From positions 1-45,255 of the IMG/VR virus record IMGVR_UViG_3300021471_000008: a DNA stretch of 45,255 bases; one strand, written 5' to 3'. The notes beneath the pieces were generated by a model that saw only the letters and a program-made list of their open reading frames with translations, did no database searches and had not been told where the DNA came from. A program made the position numbers and the translations under genes. The stretch is from a virus. Numbering within the stretch: the first letter of the stretch is position 1; each line of letters opens with the position of its first letter. This document shows positions 31,150-38,916 of the stretch, piece after piece.

Positions 31150-32028
31150 TTATTCCTTTACCCATTCTATTCTTTCTGCGGTAAAAGGTATACTTTCTCC
31201 ATCTATTCCTCCTGCAGAATAGTTTTTCTCTAACGAGCCAAAAACTACTCCATAAAGATAAGCCGTATAACCGTTTTCTATTTCAACCTTTAGATTAAAA
31301 CTCTGTTTATTACTTTGCCAATTTCTAATAATTATATTACTACACCAAACAACATTATCTGAAATATAAGGATAAGTATATGTTCCCAAATCATAAGCAT
31401 AAATTCTCTGACAGTTATTTTCTGCTGTTCCTGCGTCTGAAGTAGAGATAGTTAGTTTAAAATTAGAATAGTTAGAAGTAGTATAATCTATATTTTCTAA
31501 AACTACCCATTTTGCCTCATTCACACTCCAGAGCCATGTATCACTATCTCTTAAGGTTGTATCCTCGTATAGACTAAGTGTATATGTTGCATTGTTTGGT
31601 GTTCCTATACCATCTATATATACAGCTATTTTTTTAAAGGTTATTCCTTCGTTTCCACTTACTGCCTCTGAAGGTAAATCCAAGTTCATAGTTCTACTTT
31701 GTCCATTATAAACAGGTAAATAAGTATTACTTTTTTCTACAAGCGGAAAACCTATACTAAAACTATTATTTTCAGGATATTTAGCTACAAGTTTGTTATC
31801 AGAATTTATCTCTCTATATTTAAAAAAATTTAGAATAGTCTGTAAACCTACATCCCAACTATCTATCTGTCCAGTTATATCTGGTTTAAGAGCGTATCTA
31901 TATATTTTTCCTTTATAATCTTTTTCTACATAGTTTCTTTTCTGTTCTTTAAAGGTTAAACTTGTTATATAATCTATCTCATACTCTCCAAAGTAGAGTT
32001 TAGCGTTTTTTCCTCCATAGATTGTCAT
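31150..32028 (-). CDS. Tail-tube-like protein 4 with inserted beta domain, 292 aa
   Basis: ATG 32028 is preferred over GTG 32040, because AGGTGG overlaps the GTG. It begins MTIYGGKNAKLYFGEYEIDY, echoing the MTTYxGKDV start of the tube paralogues. It carries an inserted beta domain (IAVYIDGIGTPNNATYTLS, WVVLENIDYTTSNYSNF) similar in style to that of the 30235 protein, and ends SIPFTAERIEWVKE. First of the four tube-like genes after the tail-terminator-type gene. Confidence 0.5.
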   Translation of the reverse strand: MTIYGGKNAKLYFGEYEIDYITSLTFKEQKRNYVEKDYKGKIYRYALKPDITGQIDSWDVGLQTILNFFKYREINSDNKLVAKYPENNSFSIGFPLVEKSNTYLPVYNGQSRTMNLDLPSEAVSGNEGITFKKIAVYIDGIGTPNNATYTLSLYEDTTLRDSDTWLWSVNEAKWVVLENIDYTTSNYSNFKLTISTSDAGTAENNCQRIYAYDLGTYTYPYISDNVVWCSNIIIRNWQSNKQSFNLKVEIENGYTAYLYGVVFGSLEKNYSAGGIDGESIPFTAERIEWVKE

Positions 32029-32498
32029 TCTCTTTCCCACCTAAAACTAGCCATTATCATATCATGAAAGAAAAGTTCCTGTGGTTGACTATACCCTTGA
32101 AAAGGAACAATTTTAAGGTCTCTTATACTTACTCCCTCGTAAGTATAACCTACTCCCTTTTCATATTTTGTTGCTACCCAGTCTATTAGTTCATCTATAG
32201 CCTGTGCTACATATAACGCAGCCTTATCTTCATTTGTTCCAAAATCGAAATATATCCACCCTTCATTTATATATTTACTATTTTCTCCTATTCCCTGTGG
32301 ATACATGTTACTTAACATTATCTTTATAGAACACTCTACCTTATTATCTGTACTTTTCTCTGTCCAATGTGGTCTGTAGTTAGCCTTTTGTAAATCTGCA
32401 TTTAGTCTCGTTACTAGCATTTCCATTATAGACTGTATCATAGGTTTATAAACATTTTTTATATCCAATATAATATTTCTGTTTGTTTGACTACTCAT
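32025..32498 (-). CDS. Tail terminator/completion-like protein, 157 aa
   Basis: Gene order (neck protein, this gene, tube proteins) and size fit the tail terminator of siphoviruses. It begins with a helix (SIMEMLVTRLNADLQ) and ends with a beta strand after SQPQELFFHDMIMASFRW. It overlaps the next gene's start. Assigned mainly from synteny. Confidence 0.5.
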   Translation of the reverse strand: MSSQTNRNIILDIKNVYKPMIQSIMEMLVTRLNADLQKANYRPHWTEKSTDNKVECSIKIMLSNMYPQGIGENSKYINEGWIYFDFGTNEDKAALYVAQAIDELIDWVATKYEKGVGYTYEGVSIRDLKIVPFQGYSQPQELFFHDMIMASFRWERE

Positions 32499-33028
32499 TT
32501 TATAGCTCTATACTCCCTTTTTACTTTATCACTAATCAATTTACTTAAATACTTAAGAAGTATAGGAAAGGTATCATATATTCCTGCTCTCATAAACTGT
32601 GCGTAACCGTGTAAAGTTTCATGTGCTAATCTTGTTGCTTGTAACATGTTTAATAAATCATAGTTTATATCTTCTGGAGAACGAACAACACTAGGTCCAC
32701 CAAACTCAGGAGTAGGTACAAGTCTACTTACATCCTTACCGAACACTCCTGCTTCTACAAACTGTGCATATTCCTTCATATATTGAGAAGATAACTGTAT
32801 AGAACTTAAGGCTACTACCTGTATAGAGTTTATATTTGCTTCTGCCACAAGTGAGCTAGATAACGTTCCTGTATCTTTTGGCACGTATTTTCTAACATTC
32901 TCAAGTAGAATTTTAGATAGGTCTTTTAGTTCTCCAGGCATAAACCTGAAAACATTTGCACCCATTTTACGAAAAAATTTACCTATATTGGGTAAATATT
33001 TTCTTCCTTGTAATTTATAGAAACTCAT
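32495..33028 (-). CDS. HK97 gp10-like neck protein, 177 aa
   Basis: KYVPKDTGTLSSSLVAEA followed by YAQFVEAG is the characteristic signature of HK97-gp10/minor capsid neck proteins, which sit between connector and tail. ATG 33028 overlaps the upstream stop (ATGA) after GAGTGG; GTG 33034 would add two residues. The C-terminus is helical and basic. Confidence 0.7.
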   Translation of the reverse strand: MSFYKLQGRKYLPNIGKFFRKMGANVFRFMPGELKDLSKILLENVRKYVPKDTGTLSSSLVAEANINSIQVVALSSIQLSSQYMKEYAQFVEAGVFGKDVSRLVPTPEFGGPSVVRSPEDINYDLLNMLQATRLAHETLHGYAQFMRAGIYDTFPILLKYLSKLISDKVKREYRAIK

Positions 33029-33369
33029 TTCCACTCTTCACTCATAGCCGTAATCCGTTTACCAAAGACACCACCTTGAGCTTCAAGGTGCTGAATAGCC
33101 CTAATCCATGTATTTTCATTATTAATAACAATCTTGTCCCCAATTTCCAGAGAGCAATTATAGTTAGCAAGTATAATGTAGTAAGCAACTTTTTTCTGCC
33201 CCTCCTTAAGTAATTCTTCTCCTTCTATCTTATTTATTATAAGCATTTTTTCTGTAGAGGTAGACTCTGTTTTTTCTTTCCCCCATACTCCTTCACTACT
33301 TACAGTAAAAGAAACTGTAGTATACTCTTTTCCAAATTCATCTATTATCTCTTGCACATCTTCTCTCAT
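33025..33369 (-). CDS. Head closure (stopper)-like protein, 114 aa
   Basis: Between the connector-adaptor and the gp10-like gene, where head-tail joining proteins are coded. A helix at the start (DVQEIIDEFGKEYTT), then a beta barrel-like body (CSLEIGDKIVINNENTWIRA) typical of head-closure proteins. No firm family match by eye. Confidence 0.5.
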   Translation of the reverse strand: MREDVQEIIDEFGKEYTTVSFTVSSEGVWGKEKTESTSTEKMLIINKIEGEELLKEGQKKVAYYIILANYNCSLEIGDKIVINNENTWIRAIQHLEAQGGVFGKRITAMSEEWK

Positions 33370-33382
33370 ACGTGTAAGTCTA

Positions 33383-33835
33383 CTACTCAGTATTTACACT
33401 CTCCTCTTCATAGTAATAATCTTCTGGTCTACCTGCCTGTTTAGTTTCCCAGGTCTTGTAACTTATAACACTTGTATAAGTCGAACCTAAACCACTTATT
33501 ATCACATCTGCAAGTTCGAGTTTTTTGAGTGCAAAGTCTCGTATAGCAAAAGCGTTTTGTGCATGTTCTATCTCTATATCATTAAAACGCCAAGAAACAG
33601 TAGTAAGTGTTTCATCAAAGAAAACGTTTGAAATTATAAGATAGACAGCATAGAGTATAATAGCATGTTTTACTGCTGTAGGTTCATTAGAAAGAGTATA
33701 ATCCTTACCTATTTTACCATTTACTATCTGTGTAGCTTGTTCTATATGGAACTCTATCTCACTATCACTTAAATCAGTAGTAAAGGGTTTTAAGGCTACT
33801 CTTACATCATCTACTGTTGCGTTAGAAGTAGCCAC
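33383..33835 (-). CDS. Head-tail connector adaptor (gp6/gp15-like), 150 aa
   Basis: A helical protein beginning ATSNATVDDVRVALKPF with LSDSEIEFHIEQATQIVNG, typical of HK97 gp6-type adaptors with two early helices. The middle helix (AVKHAIILYAVYLIISNVF) and acidic end also fit. It follows the capsid genes in the expected order. Confidence 0.6.
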   Translation of the reverse strand: MATSNATVDDVRVALKPFTTDLSDSEIEFHIEQATQIVNGKIGKDYTLSNEPTAVKHAIILYAVYLIISNVFFDETLTTVSWRFNDIEIEHAQNAFAIRDFALKKLELADVIISGLGSTYTSVISYKTWETKQAGRPEDYYYEEESVNTE

Positions 33836-33848
33836 TCTTCAACCCCCT

Positions 33849-34277
33849 CTACGAAATCTTCTTATAATAAACTGCGAACTTTAGAGTAGGTGTTCCTGCT
33901 GCCACAGTTATGTCTGCTATCAGGTCTTCTCCTGCGTCTCCTAGCCAGTCTACACTTATCTTTTGCACTTCTCCAGCGTTGGCTGTAACGTATTTTGTTC
34001 CTCCAATCCAGTCGCCTATAGCTACAGTTGTAGTTGTCGTTGCCCCTTCTGTTGCTGCGTCACTAGCCTTAACATAGAAATCTACAACTATATTATTTGT
34101 ATCTGTTGCGTCTGGAGAAACAACTACTATATCTCGTATATACAGTCTCTCGTTTGAAGAAGCAAGTAAAGCTCCTATCTTGGTTGTAGCGGTTTTAGAG
34201 TAACCTATTTTATCTATTAAAATAGGTTCTACCCATACAAGATTGTATCCGTTTGATGTTACACTTTTTTGTGCCAT
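33849..34277 (-). CDS. Structural beta protein, probable head decoration, 142 aa
   Basis: A Thr/Val/Ala-rich protein with beta strands (LYIRDIVVVSPDATDTNN, IVVDFYVKASDA) right after the major capsid gene. Position and composition suggest a capsid-surface or head-tail accessory protein. No family recognised. SD AGGTGAT precedes ATG 34277. Confidence 0.5.
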   Translation of the reverse strand: MAQKSVTSNGYNLVWVEPILIDKIGYSKTATTKIGALLASSNERLYIRDIVVVSPDATDTNNIVVDFYVKASDAATEGATTTTTVAIGDWIGGTKYVTANAGEVQKISVDWLGDAGEDLIADITVAAGTPTLKFAVYYKKIS

Positions 34278-34288
34278 GTTAAATCACC

Positions 34289-35158
34289 TTATATCTCCAT
34301 TTTTGCTACTGCATTACTATCCCAGATGTAGATGTCGAAGTATCCACGTAGTTCATGTGTATAAACATGTCTTTCTTTTACTTCCCATTGGTCAAATCTG
34401 AATAGAGGCTCCCAATACATTGTCTTAAGTGTAGGTCTTTGTCTATTCAAGAAGAACATTACATCGTTTGAAGGTTTGCTATTTCCTAGTTCTCCAGCGT
34501 TAAGTAAGGGTGTACTAACTACATCCATTCCGTAAATTCTACCTATTTGTCCAGCTAACAAAGGAGTGTTATTTCCGAACTTATCTGCATGTATGAACTG
34601 ATCTAGTTGTAAGAGTTTATCTTCCAAGTTTGAAGCAATAATAAGTGTGTCTGCTGGTCTCTTAAGTTGGCTTAAAACTGTTTTTCTTCCTGTAATTATA
34701 TCTATTGGAAAGGTTAATGAACCGCTTACACTTTCTGAAGTTGCAGAAATGTTGTCGTAAAGGTAAGTTCCTAGAGCCTTTTCATAGTAATCTGTAGCTA
34801 GAAGAACCATGTCTTCAAGTATATCTTCTTGTATTTCCCACTTTTGAACCTTTGTTAGTTCAAAAGGTAACTCTACTCCTCCAGTGTATATATCTACTGA
34901 AGCAGTTGTTGCTTGATAAGCGTCTTCTCCGTAACGGGTTAATGAACCAGGTCTAGTTTTGGTTATAGTAAAACCTCTTCCTGTTTTCTCTGCACGGGTG
35001 TAGAGAAAATCTGCTGGTCCTGTACCCAACTGTGAACCCAAACTTGTAGGTCTGGTGAATTGGGCAAAAACGCCTATGTGGTCTAATTCCTTCTTTATTC
35101 TTGCGTCTATATATTCAGTTATTAAATTTGTATCTGCTAAAGGGTCAAATGTAACCAT
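34289..35158 (-). CDS. HK97-fold major capsid protein, 289 aa
   Basis: Identified by order (portal, protease, decoration, this gene, adaptor), size and fold features. There is an extended N-arm, an E-loop-like region (GFTITKTRPGSLTRYG), a spine helix (WEIQEDILEDMVLLATDYY), P-domain strands with DTLIIASN, and an ending LRGYFDIYIWDSNAVAKMEI. No long N-terminal delta domain is present, which agrees with the scaffold being fused to the protease. Main shell protein. Confidence 0.8.
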   Translation of the reverse strand: MVTFDPLADTNLITEYIDARIKKELDHIGVFAQFTRPTSLGSQLGTGPADFLYTRAEKTGRGFTITKTRPGSLTRYGEDAYQATTASVDIYTGGVELPFELTKVQKWEIQEDILEDMVLLATDYYEKALGTYLYDNISATSESVSGSLTFPIDIITGRKTVLSQLKRPADTLIIASNLEDKLLQLDQFIHADKFGNNTPLLAGQIGRIYGMDVVSTPLLNAGELGNSKPSNDVMFFLNRQRPTLKTMYWEPLFRFDQWEVKERHVYTHELRGYFDIYIWDSNAVAKMEI

Positions 35159-35164
35159 TTTTTA

Positions 35165-35554
35165 TCACGCTCCGAATTTAGGTAAGTTGACTATACACTT
35201 TATCACATCTCCTGCAGATGAAGCAGCTTCCATTGCCACTCCTATCTTCTGACATGCTCCTGCAGTTGTATCGTCTACTCTTCCATTATCTACTGCCTCG
35301 AGTATAGCTCCTGCTGTTACAGCTCCTCCAGCCACAAGATAGACTTCCAAGTAACCAGAGGCTACTAGTAACTCTTGCCCTGCTGCCGTAACTGTTTCTC
35401 TTGCTACTCCTATAACATTATTAGTTGAAGCAGTAGCAGTTATTACCCTTCCTGCATTATTTAAAGCTACAAGGTTTCCCTTTGTTATTGCAGCCCCAGA
35501 AGTATATGTCTGGAACTCATTTGTGTGGTGAACTATTTGTCCTGCTGTTGCCAT
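35165..35554 (-). CDS. DUF2190 head decoration protein, 129 aa
   Basis: Ala/Val/Gly-rich small beta protein with ITKGNLVALNNAGRVITAT, VIGVARETVTAAGQELLV and a closing VAMEAASSAGDVIKCIVN, all characteristic of the DUF2190 capsid-associated family. Located between protease-scaffold and capsid genes, six bases before the capsid ATG. It probably trimerises on the capsid surface. Confidence 0.8.
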   Translation of the reverse strand: MATAGQIVHHTNEFQTYTSGAAITKGNLVALNNAGRVITATASTNNVIGVARETVTAAGQELLVASGYLEVYLVAGGAVTAGAILEAVDNGRVDDTTAGACQKIGVAMEAASSAGDVIKCIVNLPKFGA

Positions 35555-35570
35555 ATTTTTTTACACCTTT

Positions 35571-36476
35571 TTATTTATATCCCCTTCTAAAAACGTTATT
35601 TACTCTTTCTTCTAACGTTTCTCTAAAGATTTCTTCTTTAGTCTTTTCTTTCACTTCTTTTACTATGGGTTCTGTTCGTCTAGGTAACTCTTGGTTTTCT
35701 TCGAGCACTGGTTCTTCTTTATTTACCTCTTGCTCTTCTTCTACTATAATTAGTTTTTCTGCGTCTTCTTCACTCATATCATATTCACCCATAAGCTTAA
35801 CTATTTCATCTATATTTTTTGCATCTATGTGTTTCTTTTTAAAAGCCAGAATTTTCAACTCTTTCTCGAGTTTTTCTTTTTCTTCTTCCAATTTTCTAAA
35901 CTCCTCTTTTACACTTGCTTCTTTTACCTTCTCCTTATCTGTTCCTATCACTTCTATCTTTGCTGGTTCGTAACCCTGGTAGTTGACCATAGAAAATTCC
36001 AAAGGTTGATAGTCCTTTATAACAAACTTTTTCTCTTCCTTGTCATAACCTAACTTTTTGGGTTTTATTCCAGCACTTACTTCTACAAGTTTCTTCTTCT
36101 TTACTGCCTCATAAACATCCTTGTTATCTGTCCAAGCAATAAACTTTATATTTCCATCCTGCATCCACGTCTCCTCTATTTTTCCAAGAGGTATCATTTT
36201 ATCGTTATGCCAAAGTAAAAACTTTTTCCCTTTCCACTCTGTTAACTTGTTTTCGTGTACACCCTTCATAAACCTTACTGGTCTGTCGAACTTGTCTTCA
36301 TAACCCAGAAGCGTTCCTGCAAAGTAGTATTTATCGTTTTCCTTTTGTAAAGTTTTCAGTGATAGGTCAGTAAAAGTTAGTTTGCCCTCTTCATCTAATA
36401 TACTTTCAAACAGAAGTTTATTTAACTCTTCATCTATCTCTTCTTCTAAATCTATTTCTATTTTTTCTTCTTCCAT
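35571..36476 (-). CDS. Prohead protease fused to scaffold domain, 301 aa
   Basis: The N-terminal ~180 residues look like the HK97/S78 prohead protease: FLLWHNDKMIPLGKI with the catalytic His and KLVEVSAGIKP with the catalytic Ser. From ~190 the protein is a long acidic-basic coiled coil (KLEEEKEKLEKELKIL onward), as expected of an internal scaffold removed on maturation. The short C-terminal end is basic. ATG 36476 follows GGAGTAGTAAAA. One gene therefore covers protease and scaffold. Confidence 0.8.
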   Translation of the reverse strand: MEEEKIEIDLEEEIDEELNKLLFESILDEEGKLTFTDLSLKTLQKENDKYYFAGTLLGYEDKFDRPVRFMKGVHENKLTEWKGKKFLLWHNDKMIPLGKIEETWMQDGNIKFIAWTDNKDVYEAVKKKKLVEVSAGIKPKKLGYDKEEKKFVIKDYQPLEFSMVNYQGYEPAKIEVIGTDKEKVKEASVKEEFRKLEEEKEKLEKELKILAFKKKHIDAKNIDEIVKLMGEYDMSEEDAEKLIIVEEEQEVNKEEPVLEENQELPRRTEPIVKEVKEKTKEEIFRETLEERVNNVFRRGYK

Positions 36477-36481
36477 TTTTA

Positions 36482-37834
36482 CTACTCCTTCTTTTCTCCC
36501 TTATCCACCTGTACTGTCTTGTCTTCTGCAATTGTTTCCGTGTCAGTGTTAAGATTGGGTCTATCATTTCCAAAATCCTGCCCTGTGTTCTTTGTTCCTT
36601 TCATTCTTTCTATAAGTTTTCTCTGTTCTTCGGTGAAAGGCGCTCTTCCTAGTTCTTTTCTTATCTCGTCGTCTGTAAGAGTTACATTATACTGTTTTAG
36701 TAAATAGTTTATCTCTTTCATTTTCCAGTCTATTGTTTCATTAAACTCGAATTTAGGTAAATCTGTATAATCTATCTCTTCTTTTTCTCCCTTCTTATTA
36801 TAAACCGTTAGACCTAAAATCATGGGTATAAGATGGTTGTTTATCTTCGGTTCAACATGTGTGCGTTGTATATACCTTATCCATGTGTTAAAACTCTCTA
36901 TCTGATTAAGTGAGTCTCCCCCTGCAGCCGCACCACTCCTGTTCATTGTATATGTTTCTGGTATCATCGCAGCCATAAGTAACTTATTCTTAAACCAGTC
37001 TATAAAAGGTTGAAAATTTAGTCCTCTATCTGGTTGTATATAAGCTATTTCCACAAACTTCTCAGTTATAAGGTCTACTCCTGCCTTTTTAGCCTTTGTT
37101 ATATCTTCACCTATACTTTTTAACGCTTCTTCACTTGGACGGGTAAGTATATCGTCTCCTCCTACCTTTGCGTGCATGATGGGTGCAACTGTGTCCTCTA
37201 TAAGTATCCTGAACTGTTCATTCATCCGTGCATAGTCTTCTAATAGTTCCAAAGCTGAACTAAAAACACTATCTCCGTAAGCATAATCCTTTTTTCCTCT
37301 TAACTTAAAATGTATAATATCTCCGTAATCTATCTTTATCTTTTCTCCTGCACTAGCTTCATACTCATAAAAATAAGGTTTCTTCTTTTTAGCAACCTTT
37401 ATATAGTGTGGAGGTATACGCTGTAGTTTACTTATCTGTCCTCCTTCAATGACCAAATTAATATAAGCATTACCATATTTATACAAATCTGCTATTATCT
37501 CTGGTAGGAGTTCATCAAAGTCTATCATTCTGAGTTTGTTATTTAACTCTTCAACCTTATCTGAACTATCCCCTTTTATCCTGTAACCCATCCCAACCAT
37601 GTTACTTACAAAAACATTTGTTGCACTATCTATAAACGGTTCATATTCAGCCAGGTAGTCTATAGCCGAATAGTTAGGTAAACCTATCTCTTCCACTTCT
37701 CCTTTATCCGCAGTGGACTCAGTGGGTAAAGAAAGTTCCTTAGAAGTAAAAGTCCAGAGAGGTTCTCCACTGGTAAAACAAATTATGTTTTCACGTTCTT
37801 TTACCTTATTAATCTCCCAACTACCTATCTTCAT
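36482..37834 (-). CDS. Portal protein, 450 aa
   Basis: Typical phage portal: an N-terminal mixed domain with VFVSNMVGMGYRIKG, a DIIHFKLRG strand, the AYGDSVFSSALELLEDY motif found in many portals, a stem/clip region, and a helical C-terminus with a disordered acidic-polar tail. It forms the dodecameric ring through which the terminase pumps DNA. It lies first among the capsid genes on the minus strand and overlaps the upstream membrane protein by four bases. Confidence 0.88.
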   Translation of the reverse strand: MKIGSWEINKVKERENIICFTSGEPLWTFTSKELSLPTESTADKGEVEEIGLPNYSAIDYLAEYEPFIDSATNVFVSNMVGMGYRIKGDSSDKVEELNNKLRMIDFDELLPEIIADLYKYGNAYINLVIEGGQISKLQRIPPHYIKVAKKKKPYFYEYEASAGEKIKIDYGDIIHFKLRGKKDYAYGDSVFSSALELLEDYARMNEQFRILIEDTVAPIMHAKVGGDDILTRPSEEALKSIGEDITKAKKAGVDLITEKFVEIAYIQPDRGLNFQPFIDWFKNKLLMAAMIPETYTMNRSGAAAGGDSLNQIESFNTWIRYIQRTHVEPKINNHLIPMILGLTVYNKKGEKEEIDYTDLPKFEFNETIDWKMKEINYLLKQYNVTLTDDEIRKELGRAPFTEEQRKLIERMKGTKNTGQDFGNDRPNLNTDTETIAEDKTVQVDKGEKKE

Positions 37835-38058
37835 ATACCTAACACCGCTGTAATTATTAGAGCGCAGGCTATGAATGCAGACTCAAGAAGACTTAACCAC
37901 TTGTTTTTCATATTCTTGGCTAAACTATCTATCTCACTTTTAAGACTATCTAACTTCTTCTCGACTACACAAAGCCTCAAATGAAGATTGTCCAAAAGCA
38001 AAAGGTTACTCTGCTTTAGGTCTTTCTCCGTCGATTTTCTCGAGTAATTCTCTGACAT
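37831..38058 (-). CDS. Coiled-coil protein with C-terminal membrane span, 75 aa
   Basis: ATG 38058 follows AGGTGGAACAAAG; an earlier in-frame codon at 38070 lies in the SD. A coiled coil (LHLRLCVVEKKLDSLKSEID) is followed by a hydrophobic C-terminus (LLESAFIACALIITAVLG). Tail-anchored topology. It overlaps genes on both sides. It could be a holin-like or assembly-site protein; unproven. Confidence 0.6.
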   Translation of the reverse strand: MSENYSRKSTEKDLKQSNLLLLDNLHLRLCVVEKKLDSLKSEIDSLAKNMKNKWLSLLESAFIACALIITAVLGI

Positions 38059-38269
38059 TCTTTGTTCCACCTATCTCTGAAACCAAACCCAGTACAAAAA
38101 AGACCAGGTCGGCAAAAGCCTCTAAATCCTCACTAGTAAATTTTCCATCTCGTAACTTATCTATATCAACCTTCAACCTCTCCCTGTTACGCACAATTCT
38201 TAAAACTATAAGTACAAGTAATAGAACTGCCCATAGAGAAAAGTTGACAATTACTGCCCAGTCAACCAT
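38006..38269 (-). CDS. Membrane protein with N-terminal span, 87 aa
   Basis: First gene of the minus-strand operon. ATG 38269 follows a short leader from the TATA at 38301-38314. One hydrophobic span (IVNFSLWAVLLLVLIVL) and a basic patch precede a soluble helical region (DLEAFADLVFFVLGLVSE). Paired with the tail-anchored protein at 37831, it might form a membrane complex. Function unknown. Confidence 0.6.
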   Translation of the reverse strand: MVDWAVIVNFSLWAVLLLVLIVLRIVRNRERLKVDIDKLRDGKFTSEDLEAFADLVFFVLGLVSEIGGTKNVRELLEKIDGERPKAE

Positions 38270-38300
38270 AAAAACGCCACTAATAAAAGAAGGACTGAAC

Positions 38301-38314
38301 TTCTATTTAAAAGT
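38301..38314 (-). promoter_or_regulatory. Minus-strand promoter (TATA box) of the structural operon
   Basis: The complement reads ACTTTTAAATAGAA, centred about 38 bases before ATG 38269. This predicts a start near 38281 and a leader of about 12 bases. It is the only clear promoter for the 18.5-kb structural operon and is back to back with the plus-strand TATA at 38343. Confidence 0.6.
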
Positions 38315-38342
38315 TTCGTATACTAAAAAGTTAACAAGGCGA

Positions 38343-38355
38343 AAAATTTAAAAAG
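38343..38355 (+). promoter_or_regulatory. Plus-strand promoter (TATA box) of candidate RNA 1
   Basis: AAAATTTAAAAAG, with a purine-rich BRE-like AGGCG just before it, predicts a start near 38375. No gene with an SD follows; the nearest downstream feature is a GC-richer non-coding stretch. Confidence 0.55.
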
Positions 38356-38374
38356 GACTATACCTATAACTAGC

Positions 38375-38605
38375 TTGTGGGACACTCGGGGGGAAAAAAA
38401 AGAGCTGACCAACGCAGAGAGACCACTTCCATCTGCCTTTCTGTCCAAAGGTTTTTCAGTTTTTCCCAGCTAGAGAGCCTTAAACAACCGACTAATGAGT
38501 TGGACTTGTGTAAGAGTGTTGAACACCCGACCAGAAATGCAACAGAGAGAGAGTAGAGCGTGTCTAGCTTTGTGTTTAGTCATCTGTTTATTTTAACTTT
38601 TTTTC
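38375..38605 (+). ncRNA. Candidate non-coding RNA 1 (about 230 nt)
   Basis: Between a TATA box and a T-tract (38598-38609) lies a stretch clearly richer in G and C than the flanks, with no SD-led frame. Possible pairings are GGACAC (near 38380) with GTGTCT (near 38569), CAAC...GTTG around the CGACTAATGA loop, and a GTGTTGAACAC palindrome. No known RNA family (tRNA, RNase P, SRP, box C/D) is recognised. In an AT-rich genome, a GC-rich promoter-to-terminator unit without a frame is a good sign of a structured RNA. Exact ends are inferred. Confidence 0.45.
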
Positions 38606-38880
38606 TTTTCGTCAATTAGTTTTTTAGCCGTATGGTTTTTTCTTTCGTGTCGGGTTCTCTAATTGGATAATTTTTGTTTTTTTGTCGTTCATTTTTTTTG
38701 TTAAAAACCCAATTCTCTCTTTTTCTTTATTCTCCCGTTCTCTTTCTTCATTTTAGATTTTTTTTTGCAAATTGGTGCAACGGTTTTTTGACCGTCTGTT
38801 TATTTTCTTTACACATATGGACTTTATAGTTTAGCGGTTTCTTGTTTGTGTATTCTTCAATTTTGCTTTTTTCTGAACTG
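38606..38880. other. T-rich non-coding stretch
   Basis: About 275 bases of pyrimidine-rich sequence with many T-tracts of six to nine. No frame with an SD, no long inverted repeat and no recognised RNA. It probably acts as a multiple terminator for RNA 1 and spacer before the next promoter. An easily melted origin region is also possible. Confidence 0.4.
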
Positions 38881-38883
38881 TCG

Positions 38884-38899
38884 AAATATATAAATAAAA
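38884..38899 (+). promoter_or_regulatory. TATA box of candidate RNA 2
   Basis: AAATATATAAATAAAA is centred about 26 bases before an A at 38918, the first base of ATCACCTCCTTG. This predicts a transcript whose 5' end is the anti-SD sequence. Confidence 0.5.
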
Positions 38900-38916
38900 T
38901 GTGTGTGTCGTATATT

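Noticed and set aside
35482-35973. Plus-strand 163-codon frame opposite the protease-scaffold gene
   Set aside because: Ser/Phe-rich translation typical of antisense of Glu/Lys-rich coiled coil. The minus frame carries protease motifs.
38375-38605. tRNA, RNase P or SRP RNA
   Set aside because: No cloverleaf, no conserved RNase P core and no SRP Alu or S-domain signature seen.
38606-38880. Hidden small gene in the T-rich stretch
   Set aside because: No SD-led frame on either strand. Translations are low-complexity Phe/Ser/Leu or Lys/Glu.
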